Origin: Desulfobacillus sp041396245
Lineage (GTDB): Bacteria > Pseudomonadota > Gammaproteobacteria > Burkholderiales > Rhodocyclaceae
Direction: 5' to 3'
Assembly (NCBI GenBank): GCA_041396245.1
Contig: JAWKYW010000003.1
Span: 1 to 64,000, forward strand
Length of the DNA stretch: 64,000 nt
How positions within the stretch are numbered: position 1 is the stretch's first letter; every line of letters begins with the position of its first letter. Of the stretch, positions 1-8,315 are shown piece by piece. A program made the position numbers and the translations under genes. Below the pieces are notes generated by a model. That model had not been told where the DNA came from and searched no databases. It saw only the letters and a program-made list of their open reading frames with translations.

Positions 1-55
1 ATCATTGCCACCGGGCTTGACCAGCCTGAAACCGTATAACACACAGGAAACCGAC

Positions 56-1261
56 ATGAGCTACAAGGCAGAGATCCCCTACGGCGCCTACTGGAGCACC
101 CCCTTCGCGCGCTGGCAGGGCAGTTTCGCCAACCTGCACAGCATCGAGTTCGCCGCCCACGTGGCGAAGAACGAGCTGGCAAAGCGGAAGATCGATCCGA
201 AGGTGTTCGACTACGGCGCGCTCGGTTTTTCCGTGCCGCAGAAACATTCCTTTTACGGCCTGCCCTGGCTCACCGGCCTCATCGGTGCCGGCCAGGCGGG
301 CGGTCCGACGCTGATGCAGGCCTGCGCCACCGGCGTGCGCACCCTGCTCGCGGCAGTGCAGGAAATAGAAGTCAGCCTCTGCAGCACGGCGCTGGTGATC
401 AATTGCGATCGCACGTCCAATGGCCCGCACCTCTACTACCCGAATCCGAAGGGCCCGGGCGGCACCGGTGGATCCGAAGACTGGGTGATGGACAACTTCG
501 GCTGCGATCCGCTCGGCCGCCATTCCATGCTGCAGACGGCGGAAAACGTGGCGAAGAAGCACGGCATCGGCACCGCCGAGCAGCACGAGGTCGTGCTGCG
601 CCGCGAAGCGCAGTACCGCGAGGCGCTGGCGAACGATGCGGCCTTCCTCAAGCGCTTCATGACCCTGCCCTTCGAGGTGCCGGCGCCGAACTACAAGAAA
701 ACCGTCGGCACGATGGAGGCTGACGAGGGCATCAACCACTCCACCGCCGAAGGCCTCGCGAAGCTCAAGCCGGTCATGGAAGGCGGCACTGTCACCTTCG
801 GCGGCCAGACGCACCCGGCCGACGGCAACGCCGCCATCGTCGTCACCACGCCGGAAAAGGCGCGCGAACTGTCCGCCGACCCGAAGATCGCCGTGCGCCT
901 GCACGGCTTCGGCCTGTCGCGCGCCGCCCTCGCCCACATGCCCGAGGCCACTGTGCCGGCAGCTAAACAGGCCCTCGCGCAGGCTGGCAAGGACATCAAG
1001 GACATGGCGGCGATCAAGACACACAACCCCTTCGCCATCAACGATCTCTTCTTCGCCCGCCAGACCGGCGCCGACCTGATGTCGATGAACAATTTCGGCT
1101 GCTCGCTGGTCTGGGGCCACCCGCAGGCGCCGATGGGCACGCGCGCGATCATCGAACTGATCGAGGAACTGGCGCTGCGCGGCGGCGGCTACGGACTGTT
1201 CACCGGCTGCGCAGCGGGCGACACGGCAATGGCGGTCGTGCTTGAAGTGACCGGCGCCTGA
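56..1261 (+). CDS. thiolase family protein (acetyl-CoA acyltransferase-like)
   Basis: About 400 residues, the usual thiolase length. The nucleophilic cysteine lies near residue 90 (QACATG), a GHP..PMG motif carrying the catalytic histidine lies near residue 354, and a GCAAGD motif carries the second cysteine near residue 383, so the catalytic set looks complete. The ATG at 56 is preceded by an AGGAAA ribosome site; an upstream in-frame start near position 5 has none. It would cleave a 3-oxoacyl-CoA with CoA, or run in reverse. It is followed after 19 bp by an acyl-CoA ligase and then hyuA/hyuB, which suggests it performs the last step of a ketone-carboxylation route. Its sequence resembles the SCP2/lipid-transfer thiolases more than PhaA, so the substrate is unknown. 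Confidence 0.85.
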   Translation: MSYKAEIPYGAYWSTPFARWQGSFANLHSIEFAAHVAKNELAKRKIDPKVFDYGALGFSVPQKHSFYGLPWLTGLIGAGQAGGPTLMQACATGVRTLLAAVQEIEVSLCSTALVINCDRTSNGPHLYYPNPKGPGGTGGSEDWVMDNFGCDPLGRHSMLQTAENVAKKHGIGTAEQHEVVLRREAQYREALANDAAFLKRFMTLPFEVPAPNYKKTVGTMEADEGINHSTAEGLAKLKPVMEGGTVTFGGQTHPADGNAAIVVTTPEKARELSADPKIAVRLHGFGLSRAALAHMPEATVPAAKQALAQAGKDIKDMAAIKTHNPFAINDLFFARQTGADLMSMNNFGCSLVWGHPQAPMGTRAIIELIEELALRGGGYGLFTGCAAGDTAMAVVLEVTGA

Positions 1262-1280
1262 ATCGCATAGGGAGCGAAAG

Positions 1281-2804
1281 ATGAACCTGGCCGAATGGAT
1301 CGACCACAATGCCGGGCTGGCGCCCGACAAGGCGGCCATTCGCTTTCCCGGACGCGAAGTCTCCTATGCCGGCCTGGCCGCGCTGGTCGACAGCTTCGCC
1401 GCAGCACTGGCAGGCAGCGGCGTGAAGCGCGGCAGCTGCGCCGCCTACCTCGGCTACAACAGCCCGGAAATGCTGGCGCTGCTCTTCGCCTGCGCCCGGC
1501 TCGGCGCTCTCTTCATGCCGCTCAACTGGCGCCTGGCCGCGCCCGAGCACCGGCAGATGCTGGAAGACTGCCCGCCCGCCGTGCTGTTCGTCGAAGCCCC
1601 TTTCATCGCCCAAACGGAAACACTCAGGCCGGAGCTCGGCGGCGTCATGCTGGTCAGCATGGGCGCAGAGCAGGCAGGCTGGACCGGCTGTGACGATTTC
1701 CTGACGAGCGCCAACACGTCCGCGCCGCGCGATACCGGCGTCGATGCACAGGCGCCCCTGCTCATCTGCTATACCTCCGGCTCGACCGGCAAGCCCAAGG
1801 GCGTGCTGCTGACGCAGGATGCCCTGCTCTGGAATGCGGCCAACAGCGCCGACATGCACGACCTGACGGCCGACGACATCATCCTCACCACGCTGCCGCT
1901 GTTCCATGTCGGCGGCCTCAACAACCAGACCACGCCGGCCCTCGCGGCGGGCTGCAGCGTGGTGCTGCATCCGAAATTCGACGTCGACGCCACCTTCGAT
2001 GCCATCGAACGCGAGCGCATCACCCTTGCCGTGCTGGTGCCGGCGCAACTCGACATGATGATGGCCAGCCCGCGCTGGCAAAGCGCGGACCTCTCCAGCC
2101 TGCGCATGATCACCAGCGGCTCCACCATCGTGCCGGAGCGGCTGATCCGCGCCGTGCATGAAAAGGGCGTGCCGCTGATCCAGGTCTACGGTTCCACCGA
2201 AACCTGTCCCATTGCGGCCTACATCAAGGTCAAGGACGCCGAGCGCAAGGCGGGTTCGGCGGGCAAGCCTGCCAGGCACTGCCGCCTGCGCATCGCCGAC
2301 GACCTCGGCAAGGACGTCCCGCAGGGCACCACCGGCGAGATCCTCGTCCAGGGCCACAATGTGATGGCCGGCTACTGGAATGCGCCCGAGGCAACCGCCG
2401 CGGTACTGCAAAACGGCTGGTTCCACACCGGCGACATGGGCCACCTGGACGCCGAGGGCTATCTCTATGTCGATGGTCGCAGGAAGGAAATGATCATTTC
2501 CGGCGGCGAGAACATCTATCCGGCCGAGATCGAAAACGTCCTGCTCGAGAGCCCGGACATTGCCGAGGCCTCGGTCGTCGGCCGCGCCGATGCGCGCTGG
2601 GGCGAGATCGTCGTCGCCGTGGTGGCGCCGAAGGACGGCTGCAGCCTCAGCGCGGAGCAGGTCCTCAGGCTGCTCGAGGGCCGCATTGCCCGCTACAAGC
2701 ATCCCAAGGAAGTCGTCTTCGTCGGCCAGCTGCCGAAGACCGCCCTGGGCAAGATACGCAAGGACGACGTGCGTCGCATGGTCGCCCACGAAGCAGCCGC
2801 CTGA
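1281..2804 (+). CDS. AMP-forming acyl-CoA synthetase/ligase
   Basis: This 507-residue protein of the ANL superfamily activates a carboxylic acid to its acyl-CoA through an acyl-adenylate. Visible motifs are the P-loop YTSGSTGKPKGV (around residue 163), YGSTET (A5), HTGD (A7), GGENIYPAEIE, and the C-terminal catalytic lysine in PKTALGKIRK (A10). The ATG at 1281 is preceded by AGGGAGCGAAAG. It sits between a thiolase and a HyuA/HyuB pair; in the known acetophenone pathway a dedicated ligase activates the 3-oxo acid made by the carboxylase, and this gene occupies the equivalent place. The exact acid cannot be read from the sequence. Confidence 0.88.
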   Translation: MNLAEWIDHNAGLAPDKAAIRFPGREVSYAGLAALVDSFAAALAGSGVKRGSCAAYLGYNSPEMLALLFACARLGALFMPLNWRLAAPEHRQMLEDCPPAVLFVEAPFIAQTETLRPELGGVMLVSMGAEQAGWTGCDDFLTSANTSAPRDTGVDAQAPLLICYTSGSTGKPKGVLLTQDALLWNAANSADMHDLTADDIILTTLPLFHVGGLNNQTTPALAAGCSVVLHPKFDVDATFDAIERERITLAVLVPAQLDMMMASPRWQSADLSSLRMITSGSTIVPERLIRAVHEKGVPLIQVYGSTETCPIAAYIKVKDAERKAGSAGKPARHCRLRIADDLGKDVPQGTTGEILVQGHNVMAGYWNAPEATAAVLQNGWFHTGDMGHLDAEGYLYVDGRRKEMIISGGENIYPAEIENVLLESPDIAEASVVGRADARWGEIVVAVVAPKDGCSLSAEQVLRLLEGRIARYKHPKEVVFVGQLPKTALGKIRKDDVRRMVAHEAAA

Positions 2805-2840
2805 AAGAACACACATGCCAGAACATACGGAGCGAACTTC

Positions 2841-4967
2841 ATGGCTTTGAAAATTGGAATCGACGTCGGCGGCACATTCACCGACTTCGTCGTCACGCGC
2901 GACGATGCCGAGCCGGCGATCTACAAGTCGCTGTCGACGCCCTCGGACCCCTCCATCGCGGTGGTCAACGGCCTCACCGACATCGCCGCCAGCATGAATC
3001 CGCCGCTGTCGCTGGAGGCCTTCGCGCCGACCATCGACACCATCGTGCACGGCACGACGGTGACCACCAACGCCACGCTGACCGGCACCGGCGCCAAGTG
3101 CGGACTCCTCACCACCGAGGGCGTGCGCGATGCGCTTGAGATGCGCCGCGGCATCCGCGAGGAGCAGTACAACAACCGCTATACCAACGTGAAGCCGCTG
3201 GTGCCGCGCTACCTGCGCGCCGGCATCAAGGGCCGCCTCGACCGCAACGGGCGCGAAACCGCGCCGCTCGACCTTGATTCTGTGCGGAAGGCCGTCGACC
3301 TGTTCAAGCAGGAAGGCGTGCAGGCGGTCTCCATCTGCTTCATGAACTCCTTCGCCAATCCGGCGCACGAGCAGGCGGCGGCGGAACTGGTGCGGGCGGA
3401 GATGCCGGGCGCCTATCTGTCGGTGTCCACCGACCTGCTGCCCTCGATCCGCTTCTACGAGCGCGTCAGCACCACGGCGCTCAACTCCTACGTCGGGCCG
3501 AAGCTGAACCACTATCTCGATCAACTGGTCGGGCGCCTGAAAGGCATTGGCTTCAAAGGCCTCCTGCTGATCATGCAATCGAATGGCGGCGTCATCACGC
3601 CGCAGCTGGCGCGGGAGAAGGCCGCGCTGACCCTGCTCTCCGGCCCGGCCGGCGGCCCCGGCGCGGGACTCTTCTACGTCCGCCCCCACGGCCAGAACAA
3701 GTGCATCACCACCGACATGGGCGGCACCAGCTTCGAGGCCTCGGTGGCGGTGGATGCGCCGATGATCAAGAACGACGGCGAGATCGCCCGCCACAAGATC
3801 GCCCTGCCCATGCTCGACATCCACACCATCGGCGCGGGCGGCGGCTCCATCGGCTGGCTCGACGAGGGCGGCATGCTGCGCATGGGTCCGCAAAGCGCCG
3901 GCGCCGATCCCGGCCCGGCCTGCTACAGCAAGGGCGGCACCCTGCCGGCCACCACCGACGCCAACGTCGTGCTCGGCTATCTCGACCCCGGCTTCTTCGC
4001 CGGCGGCAAGATGCAGCTCGACGTCGCCGCGGCGCGCCAGGCCATCGAGGAGCACATCGCCAAGCCGATGGGCCTCTCCGTCGAGGAGGCCGCCGCCGGC
4101 ATGTACCGCGTCGCCTGCAACAACATGGCGCAGGGCGTGCGCGAGGTCACCATCAAGCGCGGCTTCGACCCGCGCGAGTTCCCCTTCATCCCGGCCGGCG
4201 GCGCCGGCCCGATCCACTCCTGCCTCATCTGCCAGGAACTGGAGATCCCGCTGCAGATCGTGCCGCGCGAGTCCTCCGTGCTGTGCGCCTTCGGCATGCT
4301 CATGAGCGAGCTCAAGCACGATTTCGTGCGCACTTTCGTGTCGCGCTTCGAGGGCATCGACTGGCCGCAGCTCAAGACGATCATCGACGAGATGGCCGCC
4401 GAGGGCGCCCGCCAGCTCGTCGAGGAGCGCATCCCCGAGGCCCGGCGGCGCTACGACGTGAAGCTCGACTGCCGCTACATCAAGCAGTATCACGAGGTCT
4501 CCTTCCTCGTACCGCGCGAGCTGATCGACCGGCGCGACACGGCCGCCATCGCGCGCGCCTTCCATGCCGAGCACAACCGGCTCTACGGCTACTCGCTGGA
4601 GCAGGAGAACACGCCGATCGAGATCATCAACGTGCGCGTGCAGGCCATCGGCGTCACCGACAAGCCGGCCTACCGCGAGGAAGCCTGGGCCGGCACGGAT
4701 GCGGCCCACGCCCTCAAGGGACAGCGCGCCGTCTATATCCCGGAAACGAAGGCGTTCAAGGAGATACCCGTCTATGACGGCCACCGCCTGCGCTTCGGCA
4801 ACCGCGTCGACGGCCCCGCCATGATCGAGCAGGAAACCACCGCCATCTTCGTCAGCGCCTCCTACGACTGCGCGGTGGACGCGCTGGGTTCCTTCGTCCT
4901 CTTCCAGAAGGGGCGCGAGGACCTGGTGCAGTCCTGTGTCAAGGAAACCAAGGAGACCGTGTCATGA
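2841..4967 (+). CDS. HyuA-type hydantoinase/oxoprolinase/ketone carboxylase subunit A
   Basis: This 708-residue protein opens with the ASKHA-type phosphate-binding motif GIDVGGTFTDFV typical of the hydantoinase A/5-oxoprolinase/acetone carboxylase beta family. Family members couple ATP hydrolysis to ring opening of lactams or imides, or to carboxylation of ketones (acetone and acetophenone carboxylases). The gene overlaps hyuB by 4 bp, so the two are probably translated together and form a complex. No acetone-carboxylase gamma subunit follows, so it is not a standard AcxABC. The neighbouring thiolase and acyl-CoA ligase favour a ketone carboxylase over a lactamase, but this is inference. Confidence 0.85.
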   Translation: MALKIGIDVGGTFTDFVVTRDDAEPAIYKSLSTPSDPSIAVVNGLTDIAASMNPPLSLEAFAPTIDTIVHGTTVTTNATLTGTGAKCGLLTTEGVRDALEMRRGIREEQYNNRYTNVKPLVPRYLRAGIKGRLDRNGRETAPLDLDSVRKAVDLFKQEGVQAVSICFMNSFANPAHEQAAAELVRAEMPGAYLSVSTDLLPSIRFYERVSTTALNSYVGPKLNHYLDQLVGRLKGIGFKGLLLIMQSNGGVITPQLAREKAALTLLSGPAGGPGAGLFYVRPHGQNKCITTDMGGTSFEASVAVDAPMIKNDGEIARHKIALPMLDIHTIGAGGGSIGWLDEGGMLRMGPQSAGADPGPACYSKGGTLPATTDANVVLGYLDPGFFAGGKMQLDVAAARQAIEEHIAKPMGLSVEEAAAGMYRVACNNMAQGVREVTIKRGFDPREFPFIPAGGAGPIHSCLICQELEIPLQIVPRESSVLCAFGMLMSELKHDFVRTFVSRFEGIDWPQLKTIIDEMAAEGARQLVEERIPEARRRYDVKLDCRYIKQYHEVSFLVPRELIDRRDTAAIARAFHAEHNRLYGYSLEQENTPIEIINVRVQAIGVTDKPAYREEAWAGTDAAHALKGQRAVYIPETKAFKEIPVYDGHRLRFGNRVDGPAMIEQETTAIFVSASYDCAVDALGSFVLFQKGREDLVQSCVKETKETVS

Positions 4968-6652
4968 GCAAGATCGACCCCATCCTGTTGTCCGTGTACG
5001 CGCGGACCTTCAAGTCCATCACCGACGAGATGAGCATCTCGATGGAGCAGACCACGCGCAGCCCGATCCTCTGCGAGGCCAAGGACTACGTCACCGGCCT
5101 CTACGACGCCGACGGGCGCATGCTCGAGCAGACCGAGAACCTGCCGATCCTGGCCTTCTCGCTGGCGCCGGTATGCAAGCACATCCGCAAGCTGTTCGAC
5201 GGCGAGATCTACCCCGGCGACGTCTTCTTCCACAACGACGTTTTCAGCCTGGGCAACCAGAACAACGACGTCGCCGTCTTCAAGCCGGTTTTCGTCGGCG
5301 AGCAGCTGGTCGGCTGGACCGCCGTCAAGGGCCACCAGGCCGACATCGGCGGCAACGTCGCCGGCGGCTACAACCCCAACGCGGTCGAGGTCTGGCAGGA
5401 GGCGCTGCGCATCCCGGCGGTCAAGATCGTCGAGCGCGGCAAGCTGCGCCGCGACGTGTGGAACCTGATCTTCGCCAACGTCCGCCTGGACATCGTGCAG
5501 CACGACATGAAGGCCGAGATGGGCGCCTGCACGGTCGGCGAACGGCGCCTGGTCGAACTGCTGAACAAATACGGCGTCGACAGCTACGAGGCGCACAAGC
5601 AGGCGCTGTTCGATGCCACGCGCAAGATGATGGAAGCCGAGATCGCCAAGATCCCCAACGGCAACTACGCCGGCGAAGGCTACGTCTATTTCGACGGCCG
5701 CCATGTCGGTTCGAAGTACACCATCCGCGTGGACATCGAGGTGCAGGACAGGCACATCAAGTTCGACTACTCGCGCACCGACCCCCAGACCAACGGCTTC
5801 GTGAACGGCACGTACACCTCCAGCGCCTCGGCCACCATCCTCACCCTGCTGCAGATGGTCAATCCGGACATCCCGCACAACGAGGGCATGGTGCAGCCGA
5901 TCGAGATCGTGATTCCCGAGGGCACCATCCTCAATGCCGCCTATCCGAAGGCCACCACCTTCGGCAACCACCTCTGCCCGCCCAACGCCGACGCCATCCA
6001 GCGCGCGCTGGCGCCCGTCATGCCCGATCGCGTCACGGCCGGCTGGAACAACCTGCTCGCTTCGCTCACGACGGGCATCGATCCCGGCACCAACGAGAAG
6101 TACGTCGACATCGGCTTCATGGGCCTGAAGGGCGGCTCGGGCGGCATGCGCGGCACCGACGGCTACGACCACATCGGCATGATCGACGCCTCGGGCGGCG
6201 TGCTCGACCAGGACTACGAGATGTTCGAGCAGCAGACGCCGCACACCCTGATCCGCCACGAACTGCTGACCGACTCGGCCGGCGCCGGCGAGTGGCGCGG
6301 CGGCCTCGGCGTGGAAACGGTCTTCGAGATCGGCTCGGACGACACGCAGCTGGTCACCTTCGGCGACGGCGACTTCGAACCGGCCTTCGGCCTCTTCGGC
6401 GGCAAGGAGGCCGGGCTGAACTTCATCCGCCTGAACTACCCGGACGGCCAGACCGTGGTGCCGAAGAACAAGGACCTCATCACCGGCGTGCCGAAGGGCA
6501 CCGTATATCACCAGGTGGCGAGCGGCGGCGGCGGCTACGGCAACCCGAAGAAGCGCGACCGCAAGCTGCTGCGCGAGGAAGTGCGCAACGGCGTCATCTC
6601 GAAGGACGCCGCCATGCGCGACTACGGCATGACGGACACGGACTTCAAATGA
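4964..6652 (+). CDS. HyuB-type hydantoinase/oxoprolinase/ketone carboxylase subunit B
   Basis: This 562-residue protein belongs to the hydantoinase B/acetone carboxylase alpha family, recognisable from the N-terminal block around SITDEMSISMEQTTRSPI, the HNDVFSLGNQNNDV block near residue 90, and a glycine-rich C-terminus (ASGGGGYGNP). Its ATG overlaps the stop of hyuA (ATGA), and together they form the two-subunit ATP-dependent enzyme of the cluster. In ketone carboxylases this subunit contributes the substrate and metal site. A CACAGAG palindrome begins a few bases after its stop, separating it from the next gene. Lactamase or oxoprolinase activity remains the alternative. Confidence 0.85.
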   Translation: MSKIDPILLSVYARTFKSITDEMSISMEQTTRSPILCEAKDYVTGLYDADGRMLEQTENLPILAFSLAPVCKHIRKLFDGEIYPGDVFFHNDVFSLGNQNNDVAVFKPVFVGEQLVGWTAVKGHQADIGGNVAGGYNPNAVEVWQEALRIPAVKIVERGKLRRDVWNLIFANVRLDIVQHDMKAEMGACTVGERRLVELLNKYGVDSYEAHKQALFDATRKMMEAEIAKIPNGNYAGEGYVYFDGRHVGSKYTIRVDIEVQDRHIKFDYSRTDPQTNGFVNGTYTSSASATILTLLQMVNPDIPHNEGMVQPIEIVIPEGTILNAAYPKATTFGNHLCPPNADAIQRALAPVMPDRVTAGWNNLLASLTTGIDPGTNEKYVDIGFMGLKGGSGGMRGTDGYDHIGMIDASGGVLDQDYEMFEQQTPHTLIRHELLTDSAGAGEWRGGLGVETVFEIGSDDTQLVTFGDGDFEPAFGLFGGKEAGLNFIRLNYPDGQTVVPKNKDLITGVPKGTVYHQVASGGGGYGNPKKRDRKLLREEVRNGVISKDAAMRDYGMTDTDFK

Positions 6653-6665
6653 ACAAAACCATTAA

Positions 6666-6743
6666 CCACAGAGACACAGAGGCACAGAGAAGATCGAAAG
6701 ATGTTCTTGTTTTGCTTTTCTCTGTGCCTCTGTGTCTCTGTGG
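6666..6743. repeat. CACAGAG-type intergenic palindrome, copy 1
   Basis: Perfect 26-bp inverted arms (6666-6691 and 6718-6743) flank a 26-nt loop between hyuB and the acyl-CoA dehydrogenase gene. The arms are built from CACAGAG/CTCTGTG repeats. A closely similar element lies at 13739-13821, at the far end of the mutase/molybdenum-hydroxylase gene block, and both are preceded by the same ACCATTAA. The hairpin could act as a transcript stabiliser or attenuator. The family of repeats is widespread in unrelated bacteria. Confidence 0.85.
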
Positions 6744-6756
6744 TGAAAGGTTCTAA

Positions 6757-7890
6757 ATGAACTTCGATCTCACCGACGAGCAGAAACAGATCCGCGACAC
6801 CTTCGCGCGCTTCTGCGACGAGCGCATCGCACCACAGGCGGCCGCGCTGGACGAGGCGCGCGCCTTTCCGCGCGCCCTCTTCCAGGAGCTCGCCGACCTT
6901 GGCTTCTTCGGCATGCGCTACCCGGAGGACGTCGGCGGCTCCGGCCTCGCCCTCACCGAGTTCGCCTTGGCGCTGGCCGAGATCGCGCGCGGCTCGATGT
7001 CGCTCGCCGGCGCGGTGGCCATGCAGTCGCTGATGGGCAGCAAGTTCCTCCACATGCTCGGCAACGCCGACATCCTCGAGCGCCTGTTCAAGCCGGCACT
7101 GCGCGGCGAGAAGATCGGCGCCATCTGCATGACCGAGCCGAACGCCGGCTCCGACCTCGACTCCATCGCCACCACGGCGAAGAAGGTCGACGGCGGCTAT
7201 GTCATCAACGGGCAGAAGACCTGGATCACCTCGGCGCCGGTGGCCGATTTCTTCACCGTCTTCGCCAAGGCCGGCGAGGAGAAGAAGCTCACCATCTTCC
7301 TGGTCGAGAAGGACTTCAAGGGGCTCATCGTCGGCCGCGAGATCCACAAGATGGGCGTGTGGGCCCTGCCCACCTCCGAGGTCGCCTTCGACGAGTGCTT
7401 CGTGCCGGACGGCCACCGCCTGTCGCAGGCGGAAGGCGACGGCGAAGGCCATTTGCGCAAGACGCTGGCGGAGATCCGCATCATCACCGGCGCCATGGCC
7501 CTCGGCGTGGCACAGGCCGCGCTCGACGAGGCGGTGCGCTACGCCGCCGAGCGCAAGCAGTTCGGCAAGCCGATCAACCGCTACCAGGCCATCCAGTTCA
7601 AGCTGGCCGAGATGGCCACCGACCTCGAGGCGGCGACGCACCTGGTGTACTACGCCGCCTGGCTGCGCGACGCCGGCCGGCCGCACCACAAGCAGGCCGC
7701 CATGGCCAAGCTCAACGCCACCGAGGCGGCGGCGCGCATCTGCGACCAGGCCGCCCGCGTGCTGGCTTCCTATGGCTACGCCATGGAATACCCGGTGCAG
7801 CGTTATCTGCGCGACGTGCGCTTCACGCTGATCGGCGGCGGCACCAGCGAAATCCTGAAACTCATCATCGCGAAGGAAGTGAGCTCATGA
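6757..7890 (+). CDS. acyl-CoA dehydrogenase family flavoprotein
   Basis: This 377-residue protein has the standard acyl-CoA dehydrogenase layout: an N-terminal helical domain, the CMTEPNAGSD flavin/substrate motif near residue 127, and the RKQFGKPI motif near residue 267. It oxidises an acyl-CoA to the enoyl-CoA, with FAD, feeding electrons to ETF. The C-terminal block reads IGGGTSEI where most members have YEGT, so the canonical catalytic glutamate is replaced by glycine. Isovaleryl-CoA dehydrogenase shows a similar GAGTSE block and uses a glutamate from another helix; an equivalent was not clearly found here. The gene overlaps the mutase small-subunit gene by 4 bp. Confidence 0.87.
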   Translation: MNFDLTDEQKQIRDTFARFCDERIAPQAAALDEARAFPRALFQELADLGFFGMRYPEDVGGSGLALTEFALALAEIARGSMSLAGAVAMQSLMGSKFLHMLGNADILERLFKPALRGEKIGAICMTEPNAGSDLDSIATTAKKVDGGYVINGQKTWITSAPVADFFTVFAKAGEEKKLTIFLVEKDFKGLIVGREIHKMGVWALPTSEVAFDECFVPDGHRLSQAEGDGEGHLRKTLAEIRIITGAMALGVAQAALDEAVRYAAERKQFGKPINRYQAIQFKLAEMATDLEAATHLVYYAAWLRDAGRPHHKQAAMAKLNATEAAARICDQAARVLASYGYAMEYPVQRYLRDVRFTLIGGGTSEILKLIIAKEVSS

Positions 7891-8315
7891 CGGCGCAAAA
7901 GTCAGCCTCCACGGCACGGCGGATCAAGGTGCTCCTGGCCAAGCCCGGCCTCGACGGCCACGACCAGGGCGCCAAGGTGGTCGTGCGCGCCCTCATGGAC
8001 GCCGGCATGGAGGTCATCTACACGGGACTGCGGCAGACGCCGGAGGCCATCGCGCGCATGGCGCTCGACGAGGACGTCGACGTCATCGCCCTGTCCAGCC
8101 TGGCCGGCTCGCACATCCCCTTCTGCACCAAGCTGAAGCCGCTGCTGGAAGCCAACCACCTGCAGGACAAGCTGTGGGTGATCGGCGGCAACCTGCCGGC
8201 GCAGGATCACGAGGCCCTGCGCCAGCTCGGCTTCACGGGCATTTTCCCGACGGGCAGCAAGTTCGACGCCATCGTCGATTACATCCGCAACAACGTAAAG
8301 GACAGCGTGCAATGA
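7887..8315 (+). CDS. cobalamin-binding small subunit of an acyl-CoA mutase
   Basis: This 142-residue B12-binding domain protein has the base-off/His-on signature DGHDQG at residues 23-28, in which His25 would be the lower axial cobalt ligand. The ALSSL segment and the GGN loop further on are also typical of this Rossmann-like domain. It works with the catalytic subunit encoded next (4-bp ATGA overlap) as in isobutyryl-CoA, 2-hydroxyisobutyryl-CoA and archaeal methylmalonyl-CoA mutases, which also have separate subunits. The ATG at 7887 overlaps the stop of the acyl-CoA dehydrogenase gene, so all three are translationally coupled. Confidence 0.93.
   Translation: MTAQKSASTARRIKVLLAKPGLDGHDQGAKVVVRALMDAGMEVIYTGLRQTPEAIARMALDEDVDVIALSSLAGSHIPFCTKLKPLLEANHLQDKLWVIGGNLPAQDHEALRQLGFTGIFPTGSKFDAIVDYIRNNVKDSVQ

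Noticed and set aside
1200..4784. Very long minus-strand open frame (over 1100 codons) opposite the ligase and hyuA genes
   Set aside because: It is antisense to well-supported genes, has no recognisable motifs and is rich in Ala, Gly, Arg, Asp and Val as expected for a shadow frame in GC-rich DNA.
2841..6652. Standard acetone carboxylase operon (acxABC)
   Set aside because: Only two subunits are present and no small gamma subunit follows; ketone carboxylase activity is kept only as a hypothesis.
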